From: Streptomyces candidus
Lineage (GTDB): Bacteria > Actinomycetota > Actinomycetes > Streptomycetales > Streptomycetaceae
Length of the DNA stretch: 64,000 bases
Direction: 5' to 3'
NCBI RefSeq assembly: GCF_014207445.1
Contig: NZ_JACHEM010000013.1
Location: forward strand, 1-64,000
Within the stretch, counting starts at the first letter, position 1; each line of letters opens with the position of its first letter. Below are positions 1 to 8,194 of this stretch, one piece after another. The position numbers and the translations under genes are program-made. Below the pieces are notes generated by a model. That model was not told the DNA's origin and ran no database searches. It worked only from the letters and a program-made list of their open reading frames with translations.

Positions 1-37
1 CAGGGGGGACCCTGTGGGAGAGTAGGACGCCGCCGAA
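1..37 (+). rRNA. rrf: 5S ribosomal RNA, 3' end only
   Basis: The first 37 bases end with GTGGGAGAGTAGGACGCCG followed by CCGAAC, the conserved 3' end of actinobacterial 5S rRNA. The 5' part, and by inference the 23S and 16S genes, lie to the left of the window. The hairpin right after it supports this as the end of a ribosomal RNA operon. The exact 3' nucleotide (about 36-38) is estimated. Confidence 0.9.
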
Positions 38-51
38 CAATCATTGCGAAG

Positions 52-85
52 AGCCCCGTGCCGGGGATACCGGTACGGGGCTTTT
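52..85 (+). terminator. rRNA operon terminator
   Basis: A 13-bp stem (52-64 with 70-82, one G-T pair) with a 5-nt loop is followed by CTTTTC. It sits 14 nt after the 5S end, so it is the intrinsic terminator of the rRNA operon. It may also stop transcripts of the convergent gene that ends at 106. Confidence 0.9.
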
Positions 86-105
86 CTGCGTTTACGGGTC
101 TGTGT

Positions 106-783
106 TCACGGAGAGGTTACTGCGGACACTGCCCCTGCTCGCGAGCCTGCCGAGGCCAGACCGAGCCAGGAGTGCGGGTTGCCCTCCCAGCACCAACCGA
201 GCTTGGGAGCGCCCTTGCTGATCCACAGCGCCGGCACGCGCTTGTCCTTCTCGCCGAGGCGGGTTCCGGAGAGGGAATAGCACTTGTTCTTGGCAAGGGA
301 GGCGGGGAAGTGGGTGAGGAGGGCGATGCCTTCCTCCATGGTGAGGCCGGTGCGGTGGCGTGCGGCGACTGCTGCCATGGCGTCCAGCGGGACCACGCCG
401 CAGAACTCCTCGCCACGGTCGACGTCGAAGACGACGTACACCGCCTCGTCGGGCAGGGAGAGTGACTTCAACGCGACGAACTGGTCCAGTTCGCCCGGCT
501 TGTAGTAGCGCTCAATGACGCCGGGCTTTTGTTTCCCCGCGAGGGTGGTCAGGGGGACGGACTCCTCGATCGGTACGAGGGCGCGCGTGACGACCAGGAC
601 GAACGGAACCCGGTCCTCGGTCGGTGCGGTCATGGTCGACGCCCGCTCCAGCACCGGCTTGCGCAGCGGTTCCAGCAGCTCGCGGAACCGAAGACCGCTC
701 TGGTCGGCCAGAGTGGAGTAGCCCTTGCTCAGCAGCGTCTGGACCTGGCGGTCGAACTCGGTGTCTGCGTCGAACTCGTTCAC
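106..783 (-). CDS. DUF5701-type conserved hypothetical protein
   Basis: 225 residues with no signal peptide or membrane segment. The sequence looks like the actinobacterial DUF5701 family: an N-terminal KGYSTLADQSG...FRELLEPLR block, a central PFVLVVTRALVP and YVVFDVDRGEEFCGVVP block, and a C-terminal VPALWISKGAPKLGWCWEG and NPHSWLGLASAGSR block. Family assignment is from memory; the function is unknown. I chose GTG at 783 because GGGAGAGG lies about 10 nt upstream and the family similarity starts there; the frame stays open to 900 but that part overlaps the promoter. The gene is divergent from a TetR regulator, which may control it. Confidence 0.8.
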   Translation of the reverse strand: MNEFDADTEFDRQVQTLLSKGYSTLADQSGLRFRELLEPLRKPVLERASTMTAPTEDRVPFVLVVTRALVPIEESVPLTTLAGKQKPGVIERYYKPGELDQFVALKSLSLPDEAVYVVFDVDRGEEFCGVVPLDAMAAVAARHRTGLTMEEGIALLTHFPASLAKNKCYSLSGTRLGEKDKRVPALWISKGAPKLGWCWEGNPHSWLGLASAGSRAGAVSAVTSP

Positions 784-815
784 GTATGGACGGCCTCTCC
801 CTCGAAAATTACTAC

Positions 816-867
816 CGACGTAACATAGCCTCGACAATTTATTTAGGTCAAGGGTAGTGTTACGTCG
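816..867. promoter_or_regulatory. Inverted-repeat operator candidate between DUF5701 gene and tetR
   Basis: CGACGTAAC at 816-824 is repeated in inverted orientation as GTTACGTCG at 859-867. Similarity continues inward (TAGCCTCGAC against CTACCCTTGAC). The left arm overlaps the -10 box and the right arm lies just upstream of the -35 box of the minus-strand promoter, the layout expected of a repressor operator. The divergent TetR protein is the natural candidate, but no binding evidence exists in the sequence. Confidence 0.45.
823..851 (-). promoter_or_regulatory. Predicted promoter of the DUF5701 gene
   Basis: On the minus strand TTGACC (846-851) and CTATGT (823-828) are separated by 17 bp, a good match to a vegetative (HrdB-type) promoter. 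Transcription would start near 816 and give a leader of about 33 nt before the GTG at 783. The arms of an inverted repeat flank and overlap the elements. Confidence 0.6.
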
Positions 868-974
868 AGGGTAAAAATACCTGCGCTCGCGCGACACCAC
901 AGTCGAGCGGTCGTCGGACGCGGCCTGTGGACGAGTCGTCGACTCGATGAGTCAGAGAGAAGGGGATCGGGACA

Positions 975-1631
975 GTGACAGCAGTGGCGACGGGGCTGCG
1001 CGAGTCCAAGAAGCAGGAGACGCGGCAGCTCATCTCCGACCATGCGACCAGGCTCTTCATCGAGAACGGTTTCGAGGAGACCACCATCGCGGACATCGCG
1101 GCGGCCTCCCGCGTCGCGAAGAAGACGGTGACCAACTACTTCGCCCGCAAGGAGGACCTGGCGTTCGATCACCAGGAGGAGTTCGTCGAGGGGCTTGCCC
1201 GTACGGTCGCGGGGCGGCGGGAGGGCGAGTCCGCGCTGGAGGCGCTGCGGCGGGCGTTCCTGACCGGGGTGGAGCGGAAGGACCCGGTGATCGGGTTCGC
1301 GGGGGAGACGTTCACGCGGATGATCACGGAGAGTCCCACTCTCACGGCCCGGCTGCGGGACCTTCATGACCGGCGTGAGGAGGCGCTCTTCCGTGTGCTG
1401 GCGGCGGAGATGGGGGCGGCCGAGGGGGATCTCGGTCCGCGAGCCGTGGCGGCCCAGCTGGGTTCCACGGAGCGTGTGTTGTTCCAGCGGATCATGGAGC
1501 TGACGCTGGACGGCCAGCCGGACGACCGCATTGCCGCGATGATCGCCGACGACGCCCGGCAGGTGTTCGGGCTCCTGGAGAGGGCACTCGGCGACTACGC
1601 GGTCAGGTGCGGCCTACCGGCACGGGAGTAG
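975..1631 (+). CDS. TetR/AcrR family transcriptional regulator
   Basis: 218 residues. The N-terminal DNA-binding domain spans about residues 10-60 and contains the typical TetR helix-turn-helix (TTIADIAAASRVAKKTVTNYF, key residues T, I, A, V, K, T, Y, F). The C-terminal ligand-binding half is all-helical and not assignable to a ligand. The start is GTG at 975, with purine-rich AGAAGGGGAT upstream. It is divergent from the DUF5701 gene, with an inverted repeat in the shared intergenic region that may be its operator. Such regulators usually repress themselves and a neighbour and are released by a small molecule. The ligand is unknown. Confidence 0.9.
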   Translation: MTAVATGLRESKKQETRQLISDHATRLFIENGFEETTIADIAAASRVAKKTVTNYFARKEDLAFDHQEEFVEGLARTVAGRREGESALEALRRAFLTGVERKDPVIGFAGETFTRMITESPTLTARLRDLHDRREEALFRVLAAEMGAAEGDLGPRAVAAQLGSTERVLFQRIMELTLDGQPDDRIAAMIADDARQVFGLLERALGDYAVRCGLPARE

Positions 1632-1980
1632 CGCGGGACGAGCGGCAGGGCCATCGGACCGGACGTGTGTCCTGTCCGCACCGCTCGCCACGGGACGGCC
1701 GCCCGGCGTGGCCGCCGGAAACGACGTGGTCGGTCAGGCGGCCGAGTGCGGACTGCCTCGGGCTCGTGGGAGCGGCGCGCGCCGGTCACGAAGTGCACGG
1801 CGGACGGCAGAACCTGGTGCTGCTCGGCAGGCTGTTCTCCGGTTCGCGCGCATTCGGCTTATGGCGGTTCGTGTGCCACGGGGGCGGACGTGGTGTCGCG
1901 GCGACTCTCTGTTGCTGCCCGTACGGCGTTGCTGCCACCTCAAGTGCCGAACTCCGTCGGCCAGGCAACATCTCCGTCCC
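1632..1980. other. Intergenic region with no supported gene
   Basis: 349 bases between the tetR stop and the convergent cdsA-like gene. Several reading frames are open in this GC-rich DNA, but none has a ribosome binding site, the expected third-position GC bias or recognisable protein similarity. I see no RNA gene and no convincing intrinsic terminator. Confidence 0.5.
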
Positions 1981-2787
1981 TCAGCTGGTGAGCACGAGGA
2001 AGACGGCGAGGGCGAGGAGGAGGGAGTCGATCCGGTCGAGCAGGCCTCCGGAACCGGCCAGCCACTGGCCGGAGTCCTTCGCCTTCGTGCCGCGCTTGAC
2101 CATGGATTCGAAGAGGTCTCCGGCCGGTCCGCCGACCGCGACCGCGACGGCTGCGGGCCAGCTCAGTGCGGACAAGGCGGCCAGTACCCCGAGGCCCGCT
2201 CCGGCCCCGGCGATCGTGCCGCTCCACCGCTTGGCCGGGGAGAGCGGCGACAGCCCAGGCCCACCCAGCCGTTGACCGGCGAAGTACGCGGTGATGTCGG
2301 CCACCGACACCGCCAGGAACAGTACGAGCGCGGCCGTCCCGAGCGGCACCAGCGCGGCCAGGACGCCCAGCCAGACCAGACCCAGCAGCCCGGCCCCGAA
2401 CCGCCGCAGTCCGTCCTCGGAGTCCCCTGTCAGGAGCGGCACCGCCGCCAGCGCGAGTGCAGCGACCGCGGCTGCCCGGAGCTCCTGGCCGGGCGCGAGC
2501 CAGGCGGTCAGTACCACCCCCGCCACCGCCAGGGCCAGCACCGTCCGGTCCGTCCTGCCCAGGCGCAGCAGGGCGCCGAACTCCACGACCGCGATCGCCG
2601 ACACCACGAGCGCGAGGAGTGCGGTCCCGGGCCGCCCCCACCAGAACGCGGCGGTGACCAGGGGCACCCCGCACGCCCAGCAGCACCAGCGGAGCATCAG
2701 CTCACGCCGACGGGAGGCCGCCGCCGCGATGCCGCCGACGAGCAACGCACCGCCGAGAAGGGGCGCGAGGGACGCTACGGTGATCAC
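1981..2787 (-). CDS. CdsA-like phosphatidate cytidylyltransferase (CDP-lipid synthase family)
   Basis: 268 residues, mostly membrane-spanning (about 7-8 helices). The C-terminal third carries the CTP-transferase signature of the family: SPLSPAKRWSGTIAG near residues 180-195 and GGPAGDLFESMVKRG, KDSG, GSGGLLDRIDS near 219-256. The family makes CDP-diacylglycerol from CTP and phosphatidate. The start GTG at 2787 overlaps the TGA of the upstream fusion gene by four bases (GTGA), so translation is probably coupled. Because it pairs with an aminotransferase/acyltransferase rather than general phospholipid genes, it may be a specialised paralogue acting on another phosphorylated lipid or alcohol; that is inference. 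Confidence 0.85.
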   Translation of the reverse strand: MITVASLAPLLGGALLVGGIAAAASRRRELMLRWCCWACGVPLVTAAFWWGRPGTALLALVVSAIAVVEFGALLRLGRTDRTVLALAVAGVVLTAWLAPGQELRAAAVAALALAAVPLLTGDSEDGLRRFGAGLLGLVWLGVLAALVPLGTAALVLFLAVSVADITAYFAGQRLGGPGLSPLSPAKRWSGTIAGAGAGLGVLAALSALSWPAAVAVAVGGPAGDLFESMVKRGTKAKDSGQWLAGSGGLLDRIDSLLLALAVFLVLTS

Positions 2788-4583
2788 CGGGCCGACTCGC
2801 CGGCAGGGGCTTCGCCGTGCGGAGGTGCCGGTACCAGAGCGGGCCGCGTCGGCCGCAGTGTTTCCAGGGCCGCCGCGTACGCGGCGACGATGCGCGCGTT
2901 CTCCGCCGCACCCCTGACCGCGATGCGCACGGTGCGCCCCTCGTACTGGGGCGACAGCGGGGACAGGTCGCGCAGGTAGACGTCGTGGCGGCGGCACTCG
3001 TGGACGAGCTGCGCTGCGCTCGGCCCGGAGGGCGGCAGCGTGACGTTGAGGAAGTTCGCCACCCCCTCCTCGATCGCCGCCCGCGCGTCCACCGCGCCCA
3101 GAGCGAGGGCCAGTTGATGACGGAGCGAGTGGGTGACGCGCCAGCTCTCCGCGTAGTGCGCGGGGTCGCGAAGCGCCGCGACGGCCGCGAGCTGGGCCGG
3201 GAGGCCGACCGTCCACGGCGGTGTCCATCTGCGCAACTCCGCGGCGGTGGCGGGCTCGGCCACCAGGTAGGCCGCCCGGACGCCGGACAGTGCGTACATC
3301 TTGGAAAGTGACGTGCAAACCACCACGCGTGGGTGCGAAGCGGCCAGAGGGGCCAGTGATTCGGTGAGGTCGACGTAACCGAGATAGGCCTCGTCGATCC
3401 ACCAGCGGGTCCGGGCGGGCGCGGCGGCGATCAGCGCGCGCAGGACGGCGGCGGGTGCGTGCCGTCCGGTCGGGTTGTTCGGGTTGACGACCACCACCAG
3501 GTCGTAGGGGGCCGAGGCGACCGCGGCGGCGAGGAGGGCCGGATCGATCCGCCAGCCGTCCTGGCGGTGCAGCCGGAACCGGTCCACCCGGCAGCCGATG
3601 ACCTTCTCGGTGACATGGGCGTATTCGCCGTAGCCCGGGTCGAGCAGCAGCACCCGGCTCGACGGGGTCAGCCACCGGCCGAACGCCCGGAAGATCAGGT
3701 CGGAGGAGCCCGCGCCCGTGACGACGGTGTCCTCCGGCAGTCCCCGTACCCGCGCGATCTCCGAGCGCAGCCCCTCCGCACCGGTCGGCGGCGAGGTCCG
3801 GGCGATCCAGCCGGGGTCCTCCGCGAGCACGGCCCGTACTCCGGGGGCGGGAGGGAACCAGGCGTCCAGCACGTCCGCCGCGACGACCTCGTGACGCCGG
3901 TGCAGGGTGCGGAAGTCCGTACCGATGGCGGTGAAGGACGCACCGCCGTGCTCGCAGCCGTCCGGGCCCGGCGCGAAGTCCGTGTCCAGCCGCCAGTCCA
4001 CCTGCGCGCGCAGGCGCGCCAGTGCGGTGCCGTACCGGGTCGTCGCGGCCCTCGTCAGTGCGGACACCTCGCCGGACAGCACCTCGAAGGTGACGGCCCC
4101 GCTGCGGACCGTGCGCCCGACGGGACGCAGGCCGGCGGCCATGTACATGCCGAGCAGCTCGGTGCGACCCATCGCGACCACGCGTCGGCCGCCCCGGGAG
4201 GCGATCCAGCGCAGCGCCGCGTACATCAGCAGCGCCGCCGCGGCGCCGGACCGCGCGCGTGGTTCGACGGTGAGGATGCGGACCTCGAAGACGCCCCCCT
4301 CGTCCAGCATGGGCAACTGGTCGCGGGTCAGGTACTTGTCCAGTCCGTAGCGGCCGAGCCAGGGCGGCGTCAGGCTGACGAAACCGACGCGGTTCCGGCC
4401 GTGGGCCGCGACGAGGTAGACGTTGTCGCCGTCCAGCGCGTCGTGCAGCCGGCCGCCGGGCTGCGGCGCGTGCTGGCCGAGTTCCCCGGCGTAGACGCGG
4501 TGCCGCAGTTCATGGATCCAGTCGAGGTCCTCGGGCAGGGCGGGGCGCAGTTGCAGCCGGACGGCAGGGGCGGTTGGTGTCAT
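2784..4583 (-). CDS. GNAT/acyl-amino-acid synthase-like domain fused to PLP aminotransferase
   Basis: 599 residues. Residues about 8-180 form a GNAT-fold domain whose ELRHRVYAGELGQH (25-38) resembles the active-site region of LuxI/FeeM-type N-acyl synthases. Residues about 235-580 form a fold-type I PLP enzyme of the HisC/CobD type: NPNNPTG at 367-373, IDEAYLGY with Asp397 and Tyr400, and SLSKMYALSG with the Schiff-base Lys428. The reaction is not known: it could transaminate or decarboxylate an amino acid (phosphate) and acylate the amine. It is coupled by GTGA to the CdsA-like gene, suggesting a lipid pathway. The start is uncertain: ATG 4583 and ATG 4619 both lack a clear ribosome binding site, and a palindrome lies between them. 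Confidence 0.85.
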   Translation of the reverse strand: MTPTAPAVRLQLRPALPEDLDWIHELRHRVYAGELGQHAPQPGGRLHDALDGDNVYLVAAHGRNRVGFVSLTPPWLGRYGLDKYLTRDQLPMLDEGGVFEVRILTVEPRARSGAAAALLMYAALRWIASRGGRRVVAMGRTELLGMYMAAGLRPVGRTVRSGAVTFEVLSGEVSALTRAATTRYGTALARLRAQVDWRLDTDFAPGPDGCEHGGASFTAIGTDFRTLHRRHEVVAADVLDAWFPPAPGVRAVLAEDPGWIARTSPPTGAEGLRSEIARVRGLPEDTVVTGAGSSDLIFRAFGRWLTPSSRVLLLDPGYGEYAHVTEKVIGCRVDRFRLHRQDGWRIDPALLAAAVASAPYDLVVVVNPNNPTGRHAPAAVLRALIAAAPARTRWWIDEAYLGYVDLTESLAPLAASHPRVVVCTSLSKMYALSGVRAAYLVAEPATAAELRRWTPPWTVGLPAQLAAVAALRDPAHYAESWRVTHSLRHQLALALGAVDARAAIEEGVANFLNVTLPPSGPSAAQLVHECRRHDVYLRDLSPLSPQYEGRTVRIAVRGAAENARIVAAYAAALETLRPTRPALVPAPPHGEAPAGESAR

Positions 4584-4619
4584 GCACGCATCGTGCGCTG
4601 CGGCATGCGACGCGTGCAT
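4582..4619. promoter_or_regulatory. 38-bp near-perfect palindrome at the start of the fusion gene
   Basis: Arms ATGCACGCATCG (4582-4593) and CGACGCGTGCAT (4608-4619) are inverted with one mismatch and a 14-nt spacer. Both candidate start codons of the fusion gene lie at the two ends of the palindrome. It could be an operator for an unlinked regulator or an mRNA hairpin controlling initiation. Confidence 0.45.
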
Positions 4620-4772
4620 GAGTACGGCTACTCAACTGGCCCGGAGGTATCCACAGTTCGGCCCGGCGTTCCCTGGACGAGGCTCGGAGTGCCCTGCGCG
4701 GGCCCGGGAGCAGGCCGGCCTGCCCGAGCCGTCCGGTGCTTCCCGGACACCGCGCTCAGCGCCCCGGAGGAC

Positions 4773-4808
4773 GCCTCGCGCACCCGCGGCCGGGGCTCTG
4801 CGCGAGGC
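4773..4808 (-). terminator. Predicted terminator downstream of sdaA
   Basis: A 9-bp GC stem (GCCTCGCGC 4773-4781 with GCGCGAGGC 4800-4808) lies about 20 nt past the sdaA stop. There is no U-tract, which is common for Streptomyces terminators. Confidence 0.5.
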
Positions 4809-4826
4809 GACGGGTGATTCCGCTTC

Positions 4827-6212
4827 TCAGCACTCGATGACGTTGACCGCCAGCCCGCCCCGCGCCGTCTCCTTGTACTTGACCTTCATGTCGGCGCCGG
4901 TCTCCTTCATGGTCTTGATGACCTTGTCGAGGGAGACCTTGTGGCTGCCGTCGCCGCGCATGGCCATCTTCGCCGCGGTGACGGCCTTGACCGCGGCCAT
5001 GCCGTTGCGTTCGATGCAGGGGATCTGGACCAGGCCGCCGACGGGGTCGCAGGTGAGGCCGAGGTTGTGTTCCATGCCGATCTCGGCGGCGTTCTCGACC
5101 TGCTCCGGGGTGCCGCCGAGGACCTCGGCGAGCGCGCCGGCCGCCATGGAGCAGGCGGAGCCGACCTCGCCCTGGCAGCCGACCTCGGCGCCGGAGATGG
5201 AGGCGTTCTCCTTGAACAGCATGCCGATGGCACCCGCCGCGAGGAGGAAGCGGACGACGCCGTCCTCGTCGGCGTTGGGCACGAAGTTCATGTAGAAGTG
5301 CAGGACGGCGGGGATGATGCCGGCCGCGCCGTTGGTGGGGGCGGTGACGACCCGGCCGCCGGCGGCGTTCTCCTCGTTGACGGCCATGGCGTACAGGGTG
5401 ACCCACTCCATGGCGTGGGTCTTGGGGTCGCCGTCGGCGCGGAGCTGGCGGGCGGAGTTGGCGGCGCGGCGGCGGACCTTGAGGCCGCCCGGCAGGATGC
5501 CCTCGCGGGACATGCCGCGCGAGACGCAGGCCTGCATGACGCGCCAGATTTCCAGGAGGCCCTCGCGGATCTCCTCCTCGGTGCGCCAGGCCTTCTCGTT
5601 CTCCAGCATCAGGGAGGAGATGGACAGGCCGGTGTCGTGCGCGAGGCGCAGCAGCTCGTCTCCGGTGCGGAAGGGGTACTTGAGGGCCGTGTCCTCGGGG
5701 ACGATCGGGTTCTCGCCCGCGACCGCGTCCTCGTCGACGACGAAGCCGCCGCCGACCGAGTAGTAGGTCTTCTCCAGCAGGGGGGCACCGGCCGAGTCGT
5801 ACGCGAAGAGGGTCATCCCGTTCGCGTGGTACGGCAGGGAGCGGCGGCGGTGCAGGATCAGCTGGCTGGGCTCGTCGAAGTCGATCTCGTGGGCCTGGCC
5901 GATCTCCGTGCCGAGCAGGCGCAGGCGGCCGGAGGTGCGGATCCTCTCGACCTCGGCGTCGGCGTTCTCGACGTCGACGGTGCGCGGGGAGTGGCCCTCC
6001 AGTCCGAGGAGCACGGCCTTGGGGGTGCCGTGGCCGTGGCCGGTGGCGCCGAGGGAGCCGAAGAGCTCGGCCCGTACGGACGTGGTCTGGGCGAGCAGGC
6101 CGTCCTTCTTCAGGCGTCCCACGAACATGCGGGCGGCCCGCATGGGGCCCACCGTGTGGGAGCTGGACGGGCCTATGCCGATCGAGAACAGGTCGAAGAC
6201 CGAGATGGCCAC
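4827..6212 (-). CDS. sdaA: L-serine ammonia-lyase, iron-sulfur dependent
   Basis: 461 residues, the single-chain bacterial type with both domains. It deaminates L-serine to pyruvate and ammonia. The N-terminal SIGIGPSSSHTVGPMRAA is the family signature. The C-terminal half has cluster cysteines in GCQGEVGSACSMAAGA and LTCDPVGGLVQIPCIERN, and the protein ends in NVIEC; the C-terminal Cys is known in this family to reach the [4Fe-4S] active site. Start GTG 6212 has GAGGAG 7 nt upstream. It lies downstream of and in the same direction as glyA-gcvH-gcvT, but two hairpins in the 212-nt gap suggest its own transcription. Together these genes control serine and glycine levels. Confidence 0.96.
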   Translation of the reverse strand: MAISVFDLFSIGIGPSSSHTVGPMRAARMFVGRLKKDGLLAQTTSVRAELFGSLGATGHGHGTPKAVLLGLEGHSPRTVDVENADAEVERIRTSGRLRLLGTEIGQAHEIDFDEPSQLILHRRRSLPYHANGMTLFAYDSAGAPLLEKTYYSVGGGFVVDEDAVAGENPIVPEDTALKYPFRTGDELLRLAHDTGLSISSLMLENEKAWRTEEEIREGLLEIWRVMQACVSRGMSREGILPGGLKVRRRAANSARQLRADGDPKTHAMEWVTLYAMAVNEENAAGGRVVTAPTNGAAGIIPAVLHFYMNFVPNADEDGVVRFLLAAGAIGMLFKENASISGAEVGCQGEVGSACSMAAGALAEVLGGTPEQVENAAEIGMEHNLGLTCDPVGGLVQIPCIERNGMAAVKAVTAAKMAMRGDGSHKVSLDKVIKTMKETGADMKVKYKETARGGLAVNVIEC

Positions 6213-6312
6213 AGCAGAACTCCTCAGAAGGGTGGCGGACGCCGTTGTCCGTCGGGCGGAACAGGTGCGCTCTTCGTGTTCCCCGCGCGCCTCGGACAAT
6301 GAGGCGCAAGGG

Positions 6313-6358
6313 ACGGGGCACCGCACTCACTGTCCAGTGTGCGCGGTGCCCCGTTTTT
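6313..6358. terminator. Strong hairpin with T-run between sdaA and glyA
   Basis: A perfect 12-bp stem (ACGGGGCACCGC 6313-6324 with its complement 6343-6354) is followed on the plus strand by five T. On the minus strand, the direction of both flanking genes, the hairpin has no U-tract but could still act as a second terminator of glyA or as part of the sdaA leader. The loop contains a smaller CACTG/CAGTG stem. Confidence 0.55.
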
Positions 6359-6386
6359 ACGTATTGCTGGATTTGGGCGTACAGGT

Positions 6387-6416
6387 GAAGCCTACGGAAC
6401 TGTTCCGTGCGGCTTC
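6387..6416 (-). terminator. glyA terminator hairpin
   Basis: GAAGCC...GGCTTC (6387-6392 with 6411-6416) encloses ACGGAAC/GTTCCGT (6394-6400 with 6402-6408). It starts 9 nt after the glyA stop codon. There is no U-tract. Confidence 0.55.
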
Positions 6417-6424
6417 GGCCCGGG

Positions 6425-7684
6425 TTACTTCAGGCCCGGGTAGAGCGGGTGCTTGTCCGCCAGCGCGGAGACCCGGGCGGAGAGCGCCTTGACGTCGTAC
6501 GAGGGCTTCAGCGCCTCCGCGATGATGTCGGCGACCTCGGTGAAGTCCTCGTTCCGGAAGCCGCGGGTGGCGAGGGCGGGGGTGCCGATGCGCAGGCCCG
6601 AGGTGACCATCGGGGGACGGGGGTCGTTCGGGATGGCGTTGCGGTTGACCGTGATGCCGACCTCGTGGAGGCGGTCCTCGGCCTGCTGGCCGTCCAGCTC
6701 CGAGTTGCGCAGGTCCACCAGGACCAGGTGCACGTCGGTGCCGCCGGACAGGACGGACACGCCGTGCTCGGTGACGTCCGGCTGCACCAGGCGTTCGGCG
6801 AGGATGCGGGCGCCGTCCAGGGTGCGCTGCTGGCGCTCCTTGAACTCGGGCGTGGCGGCGACCTTGAAGGAGACGGCCTTGGCCGCGATGACGTGCTCCA
6901 GCGGGCCGCCCTGCTGGCCGGGGAAGACCGCCGAGTTGATCTTCTTGGCGAGTTCCTGGGTGGAGAGGATCACGCCGCCGCGCGGGCCGCCGAGGGTCTT
7001 GTGCGTCGTGGTGGTGACCACGTGGGCGTGCGGGACCGGGTTCGGGTGCAGACCGGCCGCGACGAGGCCCGCGAAGTGCGCCATGTCGACCATCAGGTAC
7101 GCGCCGACCTCGTCCGCGATCTCACGGAACCTGGCGAAGTCCAGCTGGCGCGGGTACGCGGACCAGCCGGCCACGATCAGCTTCGGCTGGTTCTCCTTGG
7201 CGAGGCGGGCGACCTCCTCCATGTCCACGACGCCGGACTCGTCGACGTGGTAGGGCACCACGTTGTAGAGCTTGCCGGAGAAGTTGATCTTCATGCCGTG
7301 GGTCAGGTGACCACCGTGGGCCAGGTTCAGGCCCATGATCGTGTCGCCCGGCTTGAGCAGTGCGAACATCGCGGCGGCGTTGGCCTGCGCACCCGAGTGC
7401 GGCTGGACGTTCGCGTGCTCGGCGCCGAAGAGCGCCTTGATGCGGTCGATGGCGATCTGCTCGACGACATCGACGTGCTCGCAGCCGCCGTAGTAGCGGC
7501 GGCCCGGATAGCCCTCGGCGTACTTGTTGGTGAGGACCGAGCCCTGGGCCTCCATGACCGCGACCGGGGCGAAGTTCTCCGAGGCGATCATTTCGAGGGT
7601 GGACTGCTGGCGGTGGAGCTCGGCGTCGACTGCGGCGGCGACGTCCGGGTCCAGCTCGTGGAGGGAGGAGTTCAGAAGCGACAT
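6425..7684 (-). CDS. glyA: Serine hydroxymethyltransferase
   Basis: 419 residues, the usual length. It interconverts serine plus tetrahydrofolate with glycine plus 5,10-methylene-tetrahydrofolate, using PLP. The PLP lysine is K229 in VVTTTTHKTLGGPRGG. The substrate and cofactor region MIASENF and YPGRRYYGGCEHVD near the N-terminus is intact. The gene follows gcvH by 44 nt and is probably in the gcvT-gcvH-glyA operon, so it should respond to the glycine riboswitch upstream of gcvT, which makes metabolic sense because the glycine cleavage product feeds the same folate pool. Confidence 0.97.
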   Translation of the reverse strand: MSLLNSSLHELDPDVAAAVDAELHRQQSTLEMIASENFAPVAVMEAQGSVLTNKYAEGYPGRRYYGGCEHVDVVEQIAIDRIKALFGAEHANVQPHSGAQANAAAMFALLKPGDTIMGLNLAHGGHLTHGMKINFSGKLYNVVPYHVDESGVVDMEEVARLAKENQPKLIVAGWSAYPRQLDFARFREIADEVGAYLMVDMAHFAGLVAAGLHPNPVPHAHVVTTTTHKTLGGPRGGVILSTQELAKKINSAVFPGQQGGPLEHVIAAKAVSFKVAATPEFKERQQRTLDGARILAERLVQPDVTEHGVSVLSGGTDVHLVLVDLRNSELDGQQAEDRLHEVGITVNRNAIPNDPRPPMVTSGLRIGTPALATRGFRNEDFTEVADIIAEALKPSYDVKALSARVSALADKHPLYPGLK

Positions 7685-7728
7685 CAGACGAGTCCCTAAG
7701 GGTTCGGGCGTTTCAGGTGCCGGCGTTC

Positions 7729-8106
7729 TCAGTTGCCGGAAAGCGCGGTGTACTCGTCGGCGGAGAGCAGGTCCTTGGGCTCCTCCGTGACGCGCACCTT
7801 GAACAGCCAGCCGCCCTCGAACGGGGCGGTGTTCACCAGCGACGGGTCGTCCACGACGTCCTGGTTGGCCTCCGTGACCTCGCCGGTCACCGGGGCGTAC
7901 AGGTCGCTGACGGACTTCGTCGACTCCAGCTCGCCACAGGTCTCGCCCGCGGTGACCGTGTCGCCGACCTCGGGGAGCTGGGCGTAGACGACGTCACCGA
8001 GCGCGTTGGCCGCGAACTCCGTGATGCCGACCGTCGCGACGCCGTCCTCGGACGTCGCGACCCACTCGTGCTCCTTGCTGTAACGCAGCTGCTGGGGGTT
8101 GCTCAT
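7729..8106 (-). CDS. gcvH: Glycine cleavage system H protein
   Basis: 125 residues. This is the lipoyl carrier that shuttles the aminomethyl intermediate between GcvP, GcvT and dihydrolipoamide dehydrogenase. The lipoylation site is Lys64 in CGELESTKSVSDLYAP. The start is ATG 8106 with AGGAGAA upstream; the open frame extends to 8253 into gcvT, but the family begins at MSNPQQLRYSKEHEW. The gene lies 88 nt after gcvT and 44 nt before glyA in one operon. The gcvP gene is not in the window. Confidence 0.97.
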   Translation of the reverse strand: MSNPQQLRYSKEHEWVATSEDGVATVGITEFAANALGDVVYAQLPEVGDTVTAGETCGELESTKSVSDLYAPVTGEVTEANQDVVDDPSLVNTAPFEGGWLFKVRVTEEPKDLLSADEYTALSGN

Positions 8107-8194
8107 GGCTGAATTCTCCTGGATGCGGGGGGGTGCTGAGGAACAGGGTCTTACGTGATGAGACGGGCGTACGCCTCCGACGATGCGGCGTGCG

